NCBI GenBank assembly: GCA_947172415.1
Contig: OX359194.1
Location: 4,092,001 to 4,156,000 of the forward strand
Source: Chondrosia reniformis
Lineage: Eukaryota > Porifera > Demospongiae > Chondrillida > Chondrillidae
DNA: 64,000 nucleotides
Direction of reading: 5' to 3'
How positions within the stretch are numbered: the stretch's first letter is position 1; the number at the start of each line of letters is the position of its first letter. A program made the translations under genes and the position numbers. The notes beneath the pieces were generated by a model. It was not told where the DNA came from. It worked only from the letters and a program-made list of their open reading frames with translations, and did not search any database. This document shows, piece by piece, positions 10,827 through 21,542 of the stretch.

Positions 10827-11258
10827 GCTTTATCCAACCCAAAACAGCGACCACCACCTATGGATATCAAAGGTGTAGTTTACCTAATTCCTTGCTCTGA
10901 GTGTTCTGCAGTCTACATTGGTGAAACTGGAAGGACCCTGAAAGAGAGATTGGCAGAACACAAGCGAGCAGTCAGGATGGAGAATGTGAACAACGGTATA
11001 GCTGTTCACTCCCTCAAGACTGGCCACTCAATTGCTTGGGACAAGTCCAAGATTACACACAGGGAAACCCACTGGCAGAGGTGAAGGGTCAAAGAAGCCA
11101 TCAGGATCCAGAAGAGTCAGGTGAGAATGAATTTAGATCAAGGCACTGTGTTACATCAAGCCTGGAGACGATTTAATATTCATACTTCCTGTTTTTCTCA
11201 TCCTGCTGAGGGTCACAAGACAGGAAATGGAAATGGCGGGAAAATCCTCTATAAATAG
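10827..11258 (+). pseudogene. GIY-YIG endonuclease tail of a Penelope-like element, one in-frame stop
   Basis: Reads ALSNPKQRPPPMDIKGVVY, then LIPCSECSAVYIGETGRTLK, ERLAEHKRAVRMENVNNG, IAVHSLKTGHSIAWDK and so on, to a TGA at 11,082-11,084 (an Arg or Lys in the ancestor). The frame continues RVKEAIRIQKSQVRMNLDQG beyond it. GVVY and VYIG are the GIY-YIG motif, ETGRTLKER holds the conserved Arg, and the HK of AEHK fits the family. Only the nuclease domain is present. It is very close to the 10,108-10,371 copy, with the same subfamily residues. Confidence 0.85.
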
Positions 11259-11283
11259 AGGCAATTCTTCCACTCAACCATCA

Positions 11284-11320
11284 GTCACTAAGGAAGACCC
11301 CCAGGGTTGAAACGTTTGAC
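11284..11320 (+). ncRNA. Hammerhead-like motif in PLE 3' terminal repeat, degenerate
   Basis: Stem I GTCA/TGAC, then CTAAGGA where CTGANGA is required (the core G is changed), stem II GACCC/GGGTT, GAAAC and GTT. The core substitution should inactivate it. Confidence 0.5.
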
Positions 11321-11386
11321 CAAGAATCAAAAAACCAACTGTGTTTTTAAATGCTCAAAAGTCAAAGGATGTACCATCCCAAAGGT

Positions 11387-11706
11387 AAATACACTATATA
11401 TACATAAAACTAGTACATACAACTAGTAGATACAACTACTACATAGAACTAGTACAAACATCTAGTTACCAGTACATTCAACTAGTACATACAACTAGTA
11501 ACTACAACTAGTACAAATAACTAGAACATACAACAATTACACACAAGTAGTACATACAAGTAGGACATATAATTACATACAACAAGTACATACAAATAGT
11601 ACTCTAACTAGTACATAGAACTAGTACATATAACCAGTACCTATAAGTAATAAACAAAACCAATACTAGTAAATACAACTAGTTACTAGTACATACCACT
11701 AGACAA
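11387..11706 (-). repeat. 13-bp satellite array, ACTAGTACATACA orientation
   Basis: Array back in the left-flank orientation for about 320 bp, so orientation changes twice between 10.37 and 12.27 kb. Confidence 0.92.
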
Positions 11707-12267
11707 ATTTCTTTAGGCCAAGAGGTGCTTGATTAATGCTGAAAAAGCGATTAATGAAGTAAGATAGCCTTCAAAACACTCAGAAACTAATATTAATAGT
11801 TTGGGAATGTAACATTATATATAATTATTGCGACATCCGTTGCTACGGACACCGGTAGTTGTGGAATCGAGTAGTTAAAGGATTCCTTCTTGTTGAGAAG
11901 TAGCCATTTCTAAGGTTACGTAAGTGTTATCTTAATAAAGTTATACAATTATTAGGTGTATTATAAGTAATACCTGATGAAATCTAGAAGCTCATTCGTC
12001 ACATGAGTTATTGAGGTTCGACTTAGTTTCTGTTATTTTCCAAAATTGCCAATTTAACTGTATGAAGAAGACACTTTTTACATAGGATTTGTTGTTAATT
12101 TGTAGATTGATAAGTAGTATTTATTGCAATAGAAGCCTTTTTTACAGTTTCTACTTGTTTCTTGAGTTACACATAATTATATATTTACAGAAATGTTAGT
12201 TTAGCCTGCCCATTTAGTACCCTGAAAACCTTCAATTTACAACCTAGATTCCTTTTGCTTTGCCATT
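11707..12267. other. Unique AT-rich island at a satellite orientation switch
   Basis: About 560 bp without satellite units. No ORF longer than a few dozen codons, no terminal repeats and no recognisable domain. It sits exactly where the satellite changes orientation, so it may be the spacer of an inversion or a decayed insertion. Nothing more can be said from sequence. Confidence 0.6.
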
Positions 12268-12550
12268 AATAGTTGTATGAACTAGTTGTGCACACTAGTT
12301 GTATGTACTAGTACTGGTTATATTTCCTAGTTGAAGGTACTAATTGTATGTGCTAGTTGTATGTACTGGTTCTTTGTACTAGTGACTAGTTGTATGTATT
12401 AGTTGTATATATGTACTAGTAACTAGTTGTATGAACTATTTGTATGTACTAGTTGTATGTTCTAACTGTATGTATTAGCACTGATTATATTTCCTTGTTG
12501 TACATACTAGTTGTATGTGCTAGTTGTATCTACTAGTAACTAGTTGTATG
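12268..12550 (+). repeat. 13-bp satellite array, TGTACTAGTTGTA orientation
   Basis: First part of the long plus-oriented domain that runs, with insertions, to 52.6 kb. Confidence 0.93.
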
Positions 12551-12552
12551 TA

Positions 12553-13008
12553 CGGTACAAGACAGAAAAATGTTGCCGTATTACGCTCATAGATAAGGCG
12601 TAGACATAAACGTACGTAATATAACCACTTACCGTAGATTGAATAAGCACCTTACGCCCTAACTATTTATCGCCTTTAGCAAATCCTTTTAAGGCTCACG
12701 CTATCTTCTATGGACCAGTATACGAGTGCATAGTCCTCCTGCTTCATCGTGGCTTTAAGCGTGCTGTGTAAACTCATTCTTAGACGTTTTTGACGAGGTC
12801 TATTCCTTGATTCTGACTAATATCGCACCTAAGAAAAGTGCGTTAACACGTCTTTCATTATTACAACTTGTCGATTAATAATGCTTTAGTATGTTCGTAG
12901 TGATAACCGTAAGAAATTTATTCTACGCCCGTAGTTAAACCATAGGAAGACACGTAGGCGCATATGTAATACACACATACTCCGTCAACTTTTTTCTGTC
13001 TTGTACCG
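12553..13008. mobile_element. Non-autonomous TIR DNA transposon (MITE), 456 bp, TA target duplication
   Basis: Begins CGGTACAAGACAGAAAAA and ends with its complement TTTTTCTGTCTTGTACCG. Similarity continues a few bases inward (GTTG.CG). A TA flanks each side (12,551-12,552 and 13,009-13,010), as expected for Tc1/mariner-like or other TA-inserting elements. The interior is not satellite and has no long ORF. Only one copy is in this window. Confidence 0.85.
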
Positions 13009-13010
13009 TA

Positions 13011-16000
13011 TAAGTTGTATGCAATAATTGTATGTAATAGTTGTGTGTAAAATTAACTAGTTATATGTACTAGTTGTATGTTGTGGTTACTAGTTTTTTT
13101 AATAGTTGAATGGACTAATTGTATGTACTATTACTGGTTATATTTCCTAGTTGTAGGTACTAGTTGTATGTGCTAGTTGTATGTAGTGGTTGTATGTACT
13201 AGTGACTAGTTGTAAGAACTAGTTGTGTGTGCTAGTTGTTTGTACTAGTAACTAGTTGTATGTTTAAGTAGTGTTTAACAATTGTATGTACTAGTTGTAT
13301 GTAGTGGTAATTAGTTGTATATCCAAGTTGTAAAGACTAGTTGTATGTACAAGTTGCATGTACTAGTAACTGGTTGCAAGTACTAGTTGGATGTACTAGT
13401 TGGAAGTACTTTTTGTATTTGCTAGTTCTATGTACTAGTTGTATGTGCTAGTACTATGTACTAGTTGTATGTACTAGATACTAGTTGTATGTATTAGTTG
13501 TGTGTAATAATTGTATGTATTAGTTGTATGTAGTGGTAATTAGTTGTATATCCAAGTTGTAAAGACTAGTTGTATGTACTAGTTGCATGTACTAGTAACT
13601 GGTTGCAAGTACTAGTTGGATGTACTAGTTGGAAGTACTTTTTGTGTTTGCTAGTTCTATGTACTAGTTGTATGTGCTAGTTCTATGTACTAGTTGTATG
13701 TACTAGATACTAGTTGTATGTATTAGTTGTGTGTAATAATTGTATGTACTAGTTGTTTGTACTAGTAACTATTTGTATGTACTAGTTGTATGTACTAGGT
13801 ATATATACTAGTTGTATGTACTATTGTAAGTACTAGTACTGGTTATATTTACTAGTTACATTTACTAGTTGTATGTGCTTGTTATATGTACTAGTTGTAT
13901 GTGCTAGTTGTATGGAATTGTTTTTTGTACTAGTTGTATTTACTAGTTCTATGTTCTAGTTGTAGTTAGTACTAGTTTTATGTACTAGTTTTATGTACTA
14001 GTTCTATATTCTATTTATAGTACTAGTTTAAAGTAATAGTTGGGTGTACTAGTTGTATATACTAGTTGTGTGTACTAGCTGTATGTAGTTGTTGTATGTA
14101 GTAGTTGTATGTACCAGATGTCTGTACTAGTACTAGTTTTATTTACTAATCCCAGGTACTACTTGTATGAACTAGTTGTATACAGTAGTTTTATGTACTA
14201 ATTGTATGTATTTCTATGTACTGGTTGTATGTGCTAGTTATGTACTATTTGTATGCATGTATTAGTACAGGTTATATTTACTAGTTGTATGTACTAGTTG
14301 TATGTAATATTGTAAGTACTAGTACTGGTTATATTTACTAGTTGTAGGTACTATGTGTATCTACTAGTATAAGTTATACTTACTATTTGCAGTTACTAGT
14401 TTCATGTTCTAGTTATATGTTCTCATTATATGTACTAGTTCTATGTACGTGGTGTATGGAATAGTTTTATGTACTAGTTGTATGGACTAGTTCTATGTCC
14501 TAGTTGTATAGTTAGTACTAGTTTTATGTACCAGTTTTATGTTATACTATTTGTAGTACTAGTTGAATGTAATAGTTGTGTTTACTAGTTGTATGTACTA
14601 GTTGTGTGTACTAGCTGTAAGTACTACTTGTATGTACTAGTTGTATGTACTAGTTCTATGCATTAGTTGCATGTACTAGTTGTATGTAGTTGTTGTATGT
14701 AGTAGTTGTATGTACCAGGTGTATGTACTAGTACTAGTTATATTTACTAGTCGTAGGTACTACTTGTATGTACTAGTTGTATACAGTAGTTTTATGTACA
14801 AATTGTATGTATTTGTATATACTAGTTGTGTGTACAAATTATGTTCTACTTGTATGTACTACTTGTATGTACTAGATATATGTCCTAGTTGTATATACTA
14901 GTTTTATCGTTCTATGTACTAGTTCTATTTACTAGTTGTAGTACTAGTTGTGTGTACTAGATATGTAGTAGTTATACGTACTAGTTGTATGTAATAGTTG
15001 CTTGTACTGGTTGTATGTAGTAGAAACTAAATGTATGTATTAGTTGTATGTAATAATTGTATGTACTAGTTGTATATATATACTAGCAACTAGTTGTATG
15101 AACTAATTGTATGTACTAGTTGTATATATGTACTAGCAACTAGTTGTATGAACTAGTTGTATGTAATAGTTTTATGTACTAGTTGCATGTACTAGTTACT
15201 AGTTGTATGTATTAGTTGTGTGTAATAATTGTATGGACTAGTTTATGTACTAGTAACTAGTTGTATGTACTAGTTGAATATTCTAGGTATATATACTAGT
15301 TGTATGTACTATTGTAAGTACTAGTACTGGTTATATTTACTAGTTGAAGGTACTACTTGTATGTACTAGTTGTATGTACTAGTTGTATGTATTAGTTGTA
15401 TGTACTAGTTTTACGTAGTATTTTTTGTGCCAGGTGTAAGTACTAGTACTAGTTTTATTTACTAGTTGTGGGTACAACCTGTATGTACTAGTTGTATGCA
15501 GTAGTTTTGTGACCTCATTGTATATATTTGTATGTACTAGTTATGTACTAGTTGTATGTACTTATTTTTGTGTTCTAGTGTTATGGAATCATTCCATGTA
15601 CTAGCTTATTCACTTGTTGTGGTACTAGATATAAGTACTAGTTGGATATACTAGTTTTTTGTACTAGTTGTATGTACTAGTTGTTTGTACTAGTTGTATC
15701 CACTATTTATTTGTACCTGTTATATTTGTATGTGCTAGTTATATGTGGTAGTTGCGTGTTCTAGTTGCATGTACTAGTTGTATGTAATAGTTGCATGCAC
15801 TAATTGTATGTAATAGTTGCATGCACTAATTGTATGTACTAGCTGCATTTATTAGTTATATATACTAGTTGTGTATAATTGTTGTTTGTACTAGTTATAA
15901 TTACTAGTTGTTGTTACTAGTTGTATGTACTAGTTGCATGAGCTAGTTGTATGTAGGAGTAACTAGTTGTAGGAACTAGTAACTAGTTGTACGCTTTAGT

Positions 16001-17446
16001 TCTAAATACCAGTTTTTAGCATTAGTTTTGGTTTTATTTACTAGTTGTAGGTACTAGGTGAATGTACAAATACAAGTTATATTTACTATTGAAATGTACT
16101 AGTTGTAAGTAGTACTTTAATGTACTAGTTGAATGTACTAGTTGTATGTATATACTAGTTTTATGTACTAGTTCTATGCATTAGTGGTAGTACAAGTTTA
16201 ATGTACTAGTTGTGTGTACTAGTTGTAAGTAGTACCTGAATGTACTAGTTGAATGTACTAGTTGCATGTACTAGCTATATATACTAGTTGTAGGTACTAG
16301 TACAAGTTGTGTGTGCTAGTTGTGTGTGCTAGTTGTTTGTACTAGTTGTAGTCCTAGTTTAATGTACTAGTTGTGTGTACTAGTTTTAAGTATTACTTGA
16401 ATAAAACTAGTTGTATCTACTAGTTTTATGTACTAGTTGTATATACTTATTGTATGAACTAGTTGTATGTACTAGGGGTATTTACTAGTACTAGTTAAAT
16501 TTACTAGTCGTACGTACTACTTGCATATACTAGTTGTATGTAGTAGTTTTATGAACTAAGTTTATGTACTAGTTTTATGACTCGCTATATATACTAGTTA
16601 TGTACTAGTTTTTTGTGTATGTGCTAGTTATATGTGGTATTTGTGTGTTCTAGTTATATGTACTAGTTGTGTGTACTAGGTGTATATACTAGTTGCTTGT
16701 ACTAGGTGTATGTATTAGTTTTTGTAATAGTTGTGTGTAGTAGTTTTAAATACAAGCTTTAGTTACTAGTTGTATGTACTAGTTGTATGTACTTGTTGAT
16801 TGTACTAGTTATATATACTAATTGTATGTCCTGGTAACAAGTTGTATGTACTAGTTTAATGTTCAAGTATTATGATCTAATTTTATGTACTAGAACTGGC
16901 TTCATTTACTAGTTGTAGGTACTAGTTGAATGTACTAGTACAAGTTATATTTACTATTTTTAGGTACTAGTTGGAGGTACCAGTTATATGTACTAGTTAT
17001 ATGTACTAGTTGTATGTACTCTTTATATGTACTAGTGATATGTGTATGTACTAAGTATATGTACTAGTTGTATGTACTAGTTATATGTTTCAGTTGTATG
17101 TATTAGCTCTAGATACTATATTGTTTTAGGTTCTAGAACTAGCAATACTAGGTAAGTAAGAGTTGTATGTACTAGGTGTATGTAATTGTTGTATGTACTA
17201 GTTGTAAGGACTACTTGCTTGTACTAGTTGCATGTACTAGGTTTATGTACTAGTTATATGTACTAGTTATATGTACTAGTTGTATGTGGCAGTTTTCTGT
17301 ACTAATTGTAGGTACTAGTTGTATATGCTAGTAATCTACTATGTACTACTGCTAGGGTTAGGGTTAGAGTTAGGCTCGTTCAAGTGTTATGGAATCGTTC
17401 TATGTACTAGTTCTATGCCCTAGTTGTATGTACTAATTATATGTAC
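13011..17446 (+). repeat. 13-bp satellite array, right arm of an inverted duplication
   Basis: Plus-oriented units. Higher-order repeats include a block containing GTAGTGGTAATTAGTTGTAT at 13,301, repeated at 13,530. The part from 16,490 to 17,440 mirrors 4,050-5,050. No genes: a 73-codon frame at 14,680 is satellite read-through. Confidence 0.93.
17354..17372 (+). repeat. Interstitial telomere-like repeat (TTAGGG-type)
   Basis: AGGGTTAGGGTTAGAGTTA, the inverted partner of 4,144-4,162, in the same satellite context on both arms. Confidence 0.7.
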
Positions 17447-17518
17447 TACAGGGGAACCTCTCTATAATGGACACTTTGGGAACTGAAAGAAAGGATGTTA
17501 TACAGAGCTTTCCATTAT

Positions 17519-17719
17519 TCAGAGGTTTTCACTGAAGTCAATGAATATGTAATGAATATATGAATATATATGATTAACACTAAACCTTGTATTGTTAGCT
17601 TCCTTAGTGTGTCCATGATAGTCCAAGAATGCTGCTACATCCTCAAGTGATGTGACTGCTTCTCTGAAATTTCTGATCGTGGGCACAGTAGTAACCAAAT
17701 CACTAATATGTACTGCCAA
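17519..17719 (-). pseudogene. Possible pogo/Tigger transposase C-terminal remnant
   Basis: Minus-strand frame AVHISDLVTTVPTIRNFREA followed by VTSLEDVAAFLDYHGHTKEA. The amphipathic 'EAVTSLEDVAAFLDYHGHTKEA' type tail resembles the C-terminal segment often seen in Tigger-like transposases, but no DDE catalytic region is present and the frame is lost upstream. The family link rests mostly on its position just inside the element's end. It could be chance. Confidence 0.3.
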
Positions 17720-17815
17720 ATTGAAAAGGGAGGCATGACGGTGTCTAGTCTTGTGAACGTGAACCAGACCCCTGGCAGTTTTTCGAACCTTTCAAGGGTG
17801 TGGTTCACGAGGCTA

Positions 17816-19474
17816 TAGTGCATTTCAGTCAAAGCTTCCACTTTTTAAAACCTGTATAAATATTATACAGTACGGAACCGCTATGACATAAATACGTACA
17901 TATAGGTTTTTCATACCGTAGATTCCGAATCTGACATTAGATTTTTAAAACGATCGTTCTAAAGTACAGTTTCGATATAAGCCAATCATATGGCTTGTTA
18001 GCTGTGACATCAGGATGTGTTACTATGGTTTCCTATGACGTTTAACCACAGAATCCGTATAAGTCCGTCCTACTTATAGATAACAACGCCCATCACCGGG
18101 AAGAGATTCATTTTATTCGTTTGTTCTTTCAGTCGATTATTCTAAGGCTTTATTATGCCTAAAAGGAAGTCAAGAGTTAGTATTATGAAGAATAAAATGG
18201 ATAAGTTGCGAAATCTGAAAAATTCAAGCTCAATGAAGAAGAAGTCGATGAAAATGTTCAGTCATCTTCACGGCAACTTCCCAAAGAGCCTTTGTTAGTA
18301 GTCAATTCGCCACAAGTCAGCGTCAGTGAAAGCCTAAGTGATCAATACTCTGCCAATGAAGAGACAGAAGAAGAAGAAGAAATGATTGAAGCGATCACTG
18401 GTACAAATCAGTCAGAAGCTGAAAATCCTAGTGAAGATGAAGACGGCGATGTTGGGTATGTTTTCATATTGAATACTGGGATAGAGAAACGTATTATGCT
18501 TTAAACTAGAGCATTTATTTAAGTATCTAAAGTTTAACTAAAGCTTGGTTCGTTTAGATTTCTACTTTAACTGAATATTATGCAATGTTTGTTTATAAAC
18601 ATTAATGTATAGCAATCATTTGGCCTTTCTCACCTATTTACACACTTAGAGCATACCTAAAAGTCTTATAATTAGACTAAATGTGCTCTGTTTGTGTTCT
18701 AAAGGTATTCAAAGGTAATTTCAACCATTATTAAATTTTAATTACTTGGTTCTTTCCAGCTTTCACAACTGAGGAGGCATAAGTAAATTATAAGGATTGG
18801 GTAAGGGATCAGGCCGGTGAAGTACAAAATGGTAGGGTTAAGAGTAGTAGATTCCCTAAGGAAAGAGGGTAAGGGTACAGTACAAGCTTGTAGGCAGACA
18901 GAATCTTTAGTAGGCATATCAGAGCCATCTGTTTACATTGTGGTTTCAAATATGCAAATTAGGTAAAATATAAAAGTTAATAACTCCTTTCTAGAACCAT
19001 TTATGGAAAAAATCCTCTTTACAAATTTAGATAATTCATTCTGGTTTAGAATGTTAGCAAAATTTACTTCCTAGAAGGTTTCCCCACAAACTAGATAGAA
19101 AATGAATATATGTACCATTAAAAATTTCCAACTGATATTTCTCAAAAATAAAGAAGTATATTACAAAAAGCCTCTTTATAAAGTTTAAAAATTATCTTAA
19201 ATAAATGTTACATTAAACAAAGTAAAAAAAATTCAAACAACCTAGGAGGAGATTGAAGAAAAGCATCTCTTTACCTTATTAGGAAATTGGGGGCAATTAC
19301 GCAAGCCCATGGTTACCATGGTAACACTATTATCTCGCTAATCCAAAGCTACACGACTTAGCTACAACCTGTCCAAGTTTCAAAGAAAATGACCTTACCA
19401 AATTTGAATTTAAGCTTATCAAAGCTTAAGAGGTAAAATATTCAAAAAGTGGAAGCTTTGACTGAAACGCACTA
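17816..19474 (+). mobile_element. TIR DNA transposon nested in the Tigger-like element, 1.66 kb
   Basis: Left terminus TAGTGCATTTCAGTCAAAGC and right terminus (reverse complement) TAGTGCGTTTCAGTCAAAGC, with similarity over about 32 bp (continuing TTCCACTTTTT) and a TA on each side (17,814-17,815 and 19,475-19,476). The first 12 bases are shared with the 7,068 fragment. The interior contains a decayed, apparently spliced ORF on the plus strand. Nesting gives the order: Tigger-like element first, this one later. Confidence 0.78.
18155..18846 (+). pseudogene. Decayed spliced ORF inside the nested transposon, function unknown
   Basis: From ATG 18,155: MPKRKSRVSIMKNKMDKLRN, a basic start. A frame change near 18,220 leads into FKLNEEEVDENVQSSSRQLP, EPLLVVNSPQVSVSESLSDQ and an acidic tract (EETEEEEEMIEAITG, PSEDEDGDV) up to a strong donor (GTATGT at 18,456). 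A likely acceptor (TTCTTTCCAG, ending 18,759) gives a 304-bp intron. The next frame reads FTTEEA, stop, then NYKDWVRDQAGEVQNGRVKS. Further on, RQTESLVGISEPSVY looks like a helix-turn-helix. A basic-acidic N-terminus followed by an HTH would suit a transposase, but no catalytic core is visible. At least one frameshift and two stops make it dead. Confidence 0.4.
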
Positions 19475-19789
19475 TAGACGACCGTGGCACTAAATCATCA
19501 CAGGAAGGGTGTTAACTAGTCGGCGCATTGGCACAGAGTTATCGCAGAGTCATGCAATCTATCTCTATATAATTCATTTTAATATGATTTTACATTATGT
19601 TCCGTTTCATAGAGATTTTATTGGGGCTATATCATTTCTTTACCATTAGTTATACGGGATATAGAGGTTTCGTTATTCGGAGGTTACGTAAGTATGGAAT
19701 CCTATGACAACTATTCGGGCCACAGGAAAATGTCTGTAGTAGAGACGTTTCCGCTATTCGGGGAGTCCGTTATAGGAGGTTCCACTGTA

Positions 19790-19986
19790 GTTGTATGTAA
19801 TAGTTGTATATACTAGTTGTATGTGTTAGTTGTTAGATCTAGCTAGTTGTATGTACTATTTATATGTGATAGTAATATGTGTATGTTCTAGTTATATGTG
19901 GTAGTTGAGCGTTCTAGTTGTGTGTACTAGTTGTATGTACTAGTTGTATGTACTAGTTCTATGTACTACTTCTATTTACAAGTTGC
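19790..19986 (+). repeat. 13-bp satellite array
   Basis: Continuation of the right arm beyond the Tigger-like insertion. GTTGTTAGATCTAG at about 19,828 matches the complement of the stretch near 3,993. Confidence 0.92.
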
Positions 19987-19997
19987 ATGTACTCGTA

Positions 19998-20845
19998 CAT
20001 TGCATGGACCTCCTCCTCTTTTCACAACCATTGCCTTAGTCTTCCCCCAGTTTATCTTCATCTGCCACTTTGCCATCACACCGTCTAAGATCCTTAGATT
20101 GCTCTCCACATCCTCCTCTTTCTCAGCCACTAGCATTAGGTCATCCGCAAATAAGAGAAACTGCACATTTCTATCTTCCAGTTTGACTCCTCCTCTAAAC
20201 CTCTCCTTCGCCTCCCTCAATATATGGTCCATGTACACATTAAAGAGCCACGGGAACATTACACAACCCTGTCTCACCCCCTGCTCCACCTTGAACCCGT
20301 CCGATGTGCCTCCTTGTACGTTCACACATGCCTCACAGTTCACATACATTGATCTGACTGCCTTCACCAGGCTTCCTCTAATTCCATAATCTTCCAGCAC
20401 CTTCCACATCATCTCCCTGTTTACATTGTCATAGGCTTTCTCCAGATCCACACATACCATGATCATACTTTTGTTCTTTGCAATAACCTTCTCACTTAAC
20501 ATTCTGACAGTAAACAGTTGATCCGTACAGCTTCTCCTCTTCCGAAAGGCCCCTTGTTCTTCCAAAATCTTCTCTTCCGTAATATCTCTCATCCTCTTGT
20601 CCAGTATCTTAGCATACACTTTCCCCGGTATACTTAGCAGACTGATCCCTCGGTAGTTCTTACGTTGCACTTTGCTGCCTTTCTTGTGTACTGGCACCAC
20701 TAGCGCTTTCCTCCAATCATCAGGCACCATGCTGCTCATCCATGCTCTGTTCATAATTCTATGCAACCATTCCACTACTACTTCACCCCCAGCCTTCAGC
20801 ATCTCACCACTTATATCACACACCCCTGGCGCTTTCCTATTCTTG
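19998..20845 (-). pseudogene. LINE reverse transcriptase, inverted 5' segment
   Basis: About 280 codons, minus strand: KAPGVCDISGEMLKAGGE (start of the RT domain), DDWRKALVVPVHKKG, NYRGISLLSIPGKVYAKIL, EEQGAFRKRRSCTDQLF, MIMVCVDLEKAYDNVNRE (motif A, catalytic Asp), VEQGVRQGCVMFPWLFNVYM (motif B), LLFADDLMLVAEKEEDVE (motif C, FADD), ending at KTKAMVVKRGGGPCN. The frame is open throughout. The element is 5' truncated just before the RT domain, so endonuclease and ORF1 are absent. VCDISGE replaces the usual VDGI(S/T)GE, a small defect. Not functional because the remainder lies in the opposite orientation. Confidence 0.88.
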
Positions 20846-21375
20846 CATGCAATGTATCGGTAAAGGGGGAAAAGATAGAAGAAGTGAAAGTGATGAAGTA
20901 TTTAGGGGCAATGTTCAATGAGGAGGGGTCATGCGAAGATGAGGTTGAGAGCAGAATAGGGCTGACATGCAGAACTATAGGGGCACTGAGAAAGGAGGTT
21001 GTAGATCGTAAAGAGCTAAGCAAGGCCACAAAATTGAGAGTATACAATGCCGTGGTGAAGCCTACACTACTCTACGGCAGTGAAACGTGGACACTGCAGA
21101 ACAGGCACAAGAAGAAGCTGCAGGGAACAGAGATGAGATACCTGAGGAAAGTTGAGGGTGTCACAAGAATGGACAGGATGAGAAGCGAAGACATTAGAGA
21201 GAGACTGAGGCAAGAAGATGTTATAGATACTGTAATAAGAAAGAAGAAGCAATGGATGAAGAAGATTGAAGAGATGCCAGAAGAGAGACTAGTGAAGACG
21301 GTGTATATAGAGGAGCTGCCAGGAAAGAGACCAAGAGGGAGACCGCGGAAAAGATGGGAAGATGACTTGAATTAA
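20846..21375 (+). pseudogene. LINE ORF C-terminus, direct 3' segment
   Basis: About 175 codons starting CNVSVKGEKIEEVKVMKYLG, then YNAVVKPTLLYGSETWTLQN and GKRPRGRPRKRWEDDLN, stop at 21,376. KYLG followed by LLYGSETW is the usual RT thumb and connection region of non-LTR elements, and the GRPRKRW-type basic tail is common in their C-termini. The first codons repeat the last ones of the inverted segment (PCNV against ACNV), locating the priming switch. Open frame upstream of 20,846 belongs to the antisense of the inverted segment. Confidence 0.85.
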
Positions 21376-21506
21376 TGCTAAAATTTATACAGAACTGTGC
21401 ATGCATATATCTAAGTTCGTATATCTTTATTTTAAAGCAACAGGTCCAGTAGGTATTATAACAATATGTATTTTGGCTACCTCCTGCATAGGAGAAACGC
21501 TCTTGT

Positions 21507-21534
21507 GATTGATTGATTGATTGATTGATTGATG
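21507..21534 (+). repeat. LINE 3' tail microsatellite (TTGA)n
   Basis: About six GATT/TTGA tetramers in a row at the element's 3' end, immediately before the target duplication. Several LINE clades end in short tandem repeats instead of poly-A. Confidence 0.85.
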
Positions 21535-21542
21535 TACTCGTA

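Larger units (their letters stand above)
10646..11386 (+). mobile_element. Penelope-like element, 5'-truncated copy with inverted terminal repeats
   Basis: A 741-bp copy. The left end (10,646-10,815) is the reverse complement of the right end (11,236-11,386): both contain GGATGGTACATCCTT..., a run of A/T near GCAGTTGGTTT, GTCTTCCT and a small CTCTATA(T/A)ATAGAG palindrome. Between lies a GIY-YIG tail. The 3' terminus matches the fragments at 1,525 and 2,081 and replaces the terminal repeat missing from the neighbouring 8,899 copy, but a satellite segment separates the two. Confidence 0.8.
17449..19787. mobile_element. pogo/Tigger-like DNA transposon, 2.3 kb, interrupted by a nested element
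   Basis: Left end CAGGGGAACCTCTCTATAAT; the reverse complement of the right end is CAGTGGAACCTCCTATAACG. A TA lies on each side (17,447-17,448 and 19,788-19,789). CAGTGGAACCTC...TAA..GGAC ends with TA duplication are typical of the pogo/Tigger group. The inverted-duplication partner near 4,059-4,073 shows the empty site: deleting the element and one TA gives GTACTAGTTGTATG, as there. The interior holds a second TIR element (17,816-19,474) and, to its left, a possible transposase remnant on the minus strand. Confidence 0.82.
19987..21542. mobile_element. 5'-truncated LINE with twin-priming inversion and 11-bp target duplication
   Basis: An 11-bp direct repeat ATGTACTCGTA brackets the insertion (19,987-19,997 and 21,532-21,542). 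The 5' part of the element is on the minus strand (19,998-20,845) and the 3' part on the plus strand (20,846-21,531), ending in a TTGA-type microsatellite tail. The two segments meet in the ancestral protein at the same point and share a 9-nt overlap, CATGCAATG. This is the expected product of twin priming during target-primed reverse transcription. LINE clade not assigned. Confidence 0.88.

Noticed and set aside
20761-20845. N-terminal 28 codons of the open frame that continues into the LINE 3' segment
   Set aside because: These bases are antisense of the inverted 5' LINE segment; the open frame crosses the inversion joint by chance.
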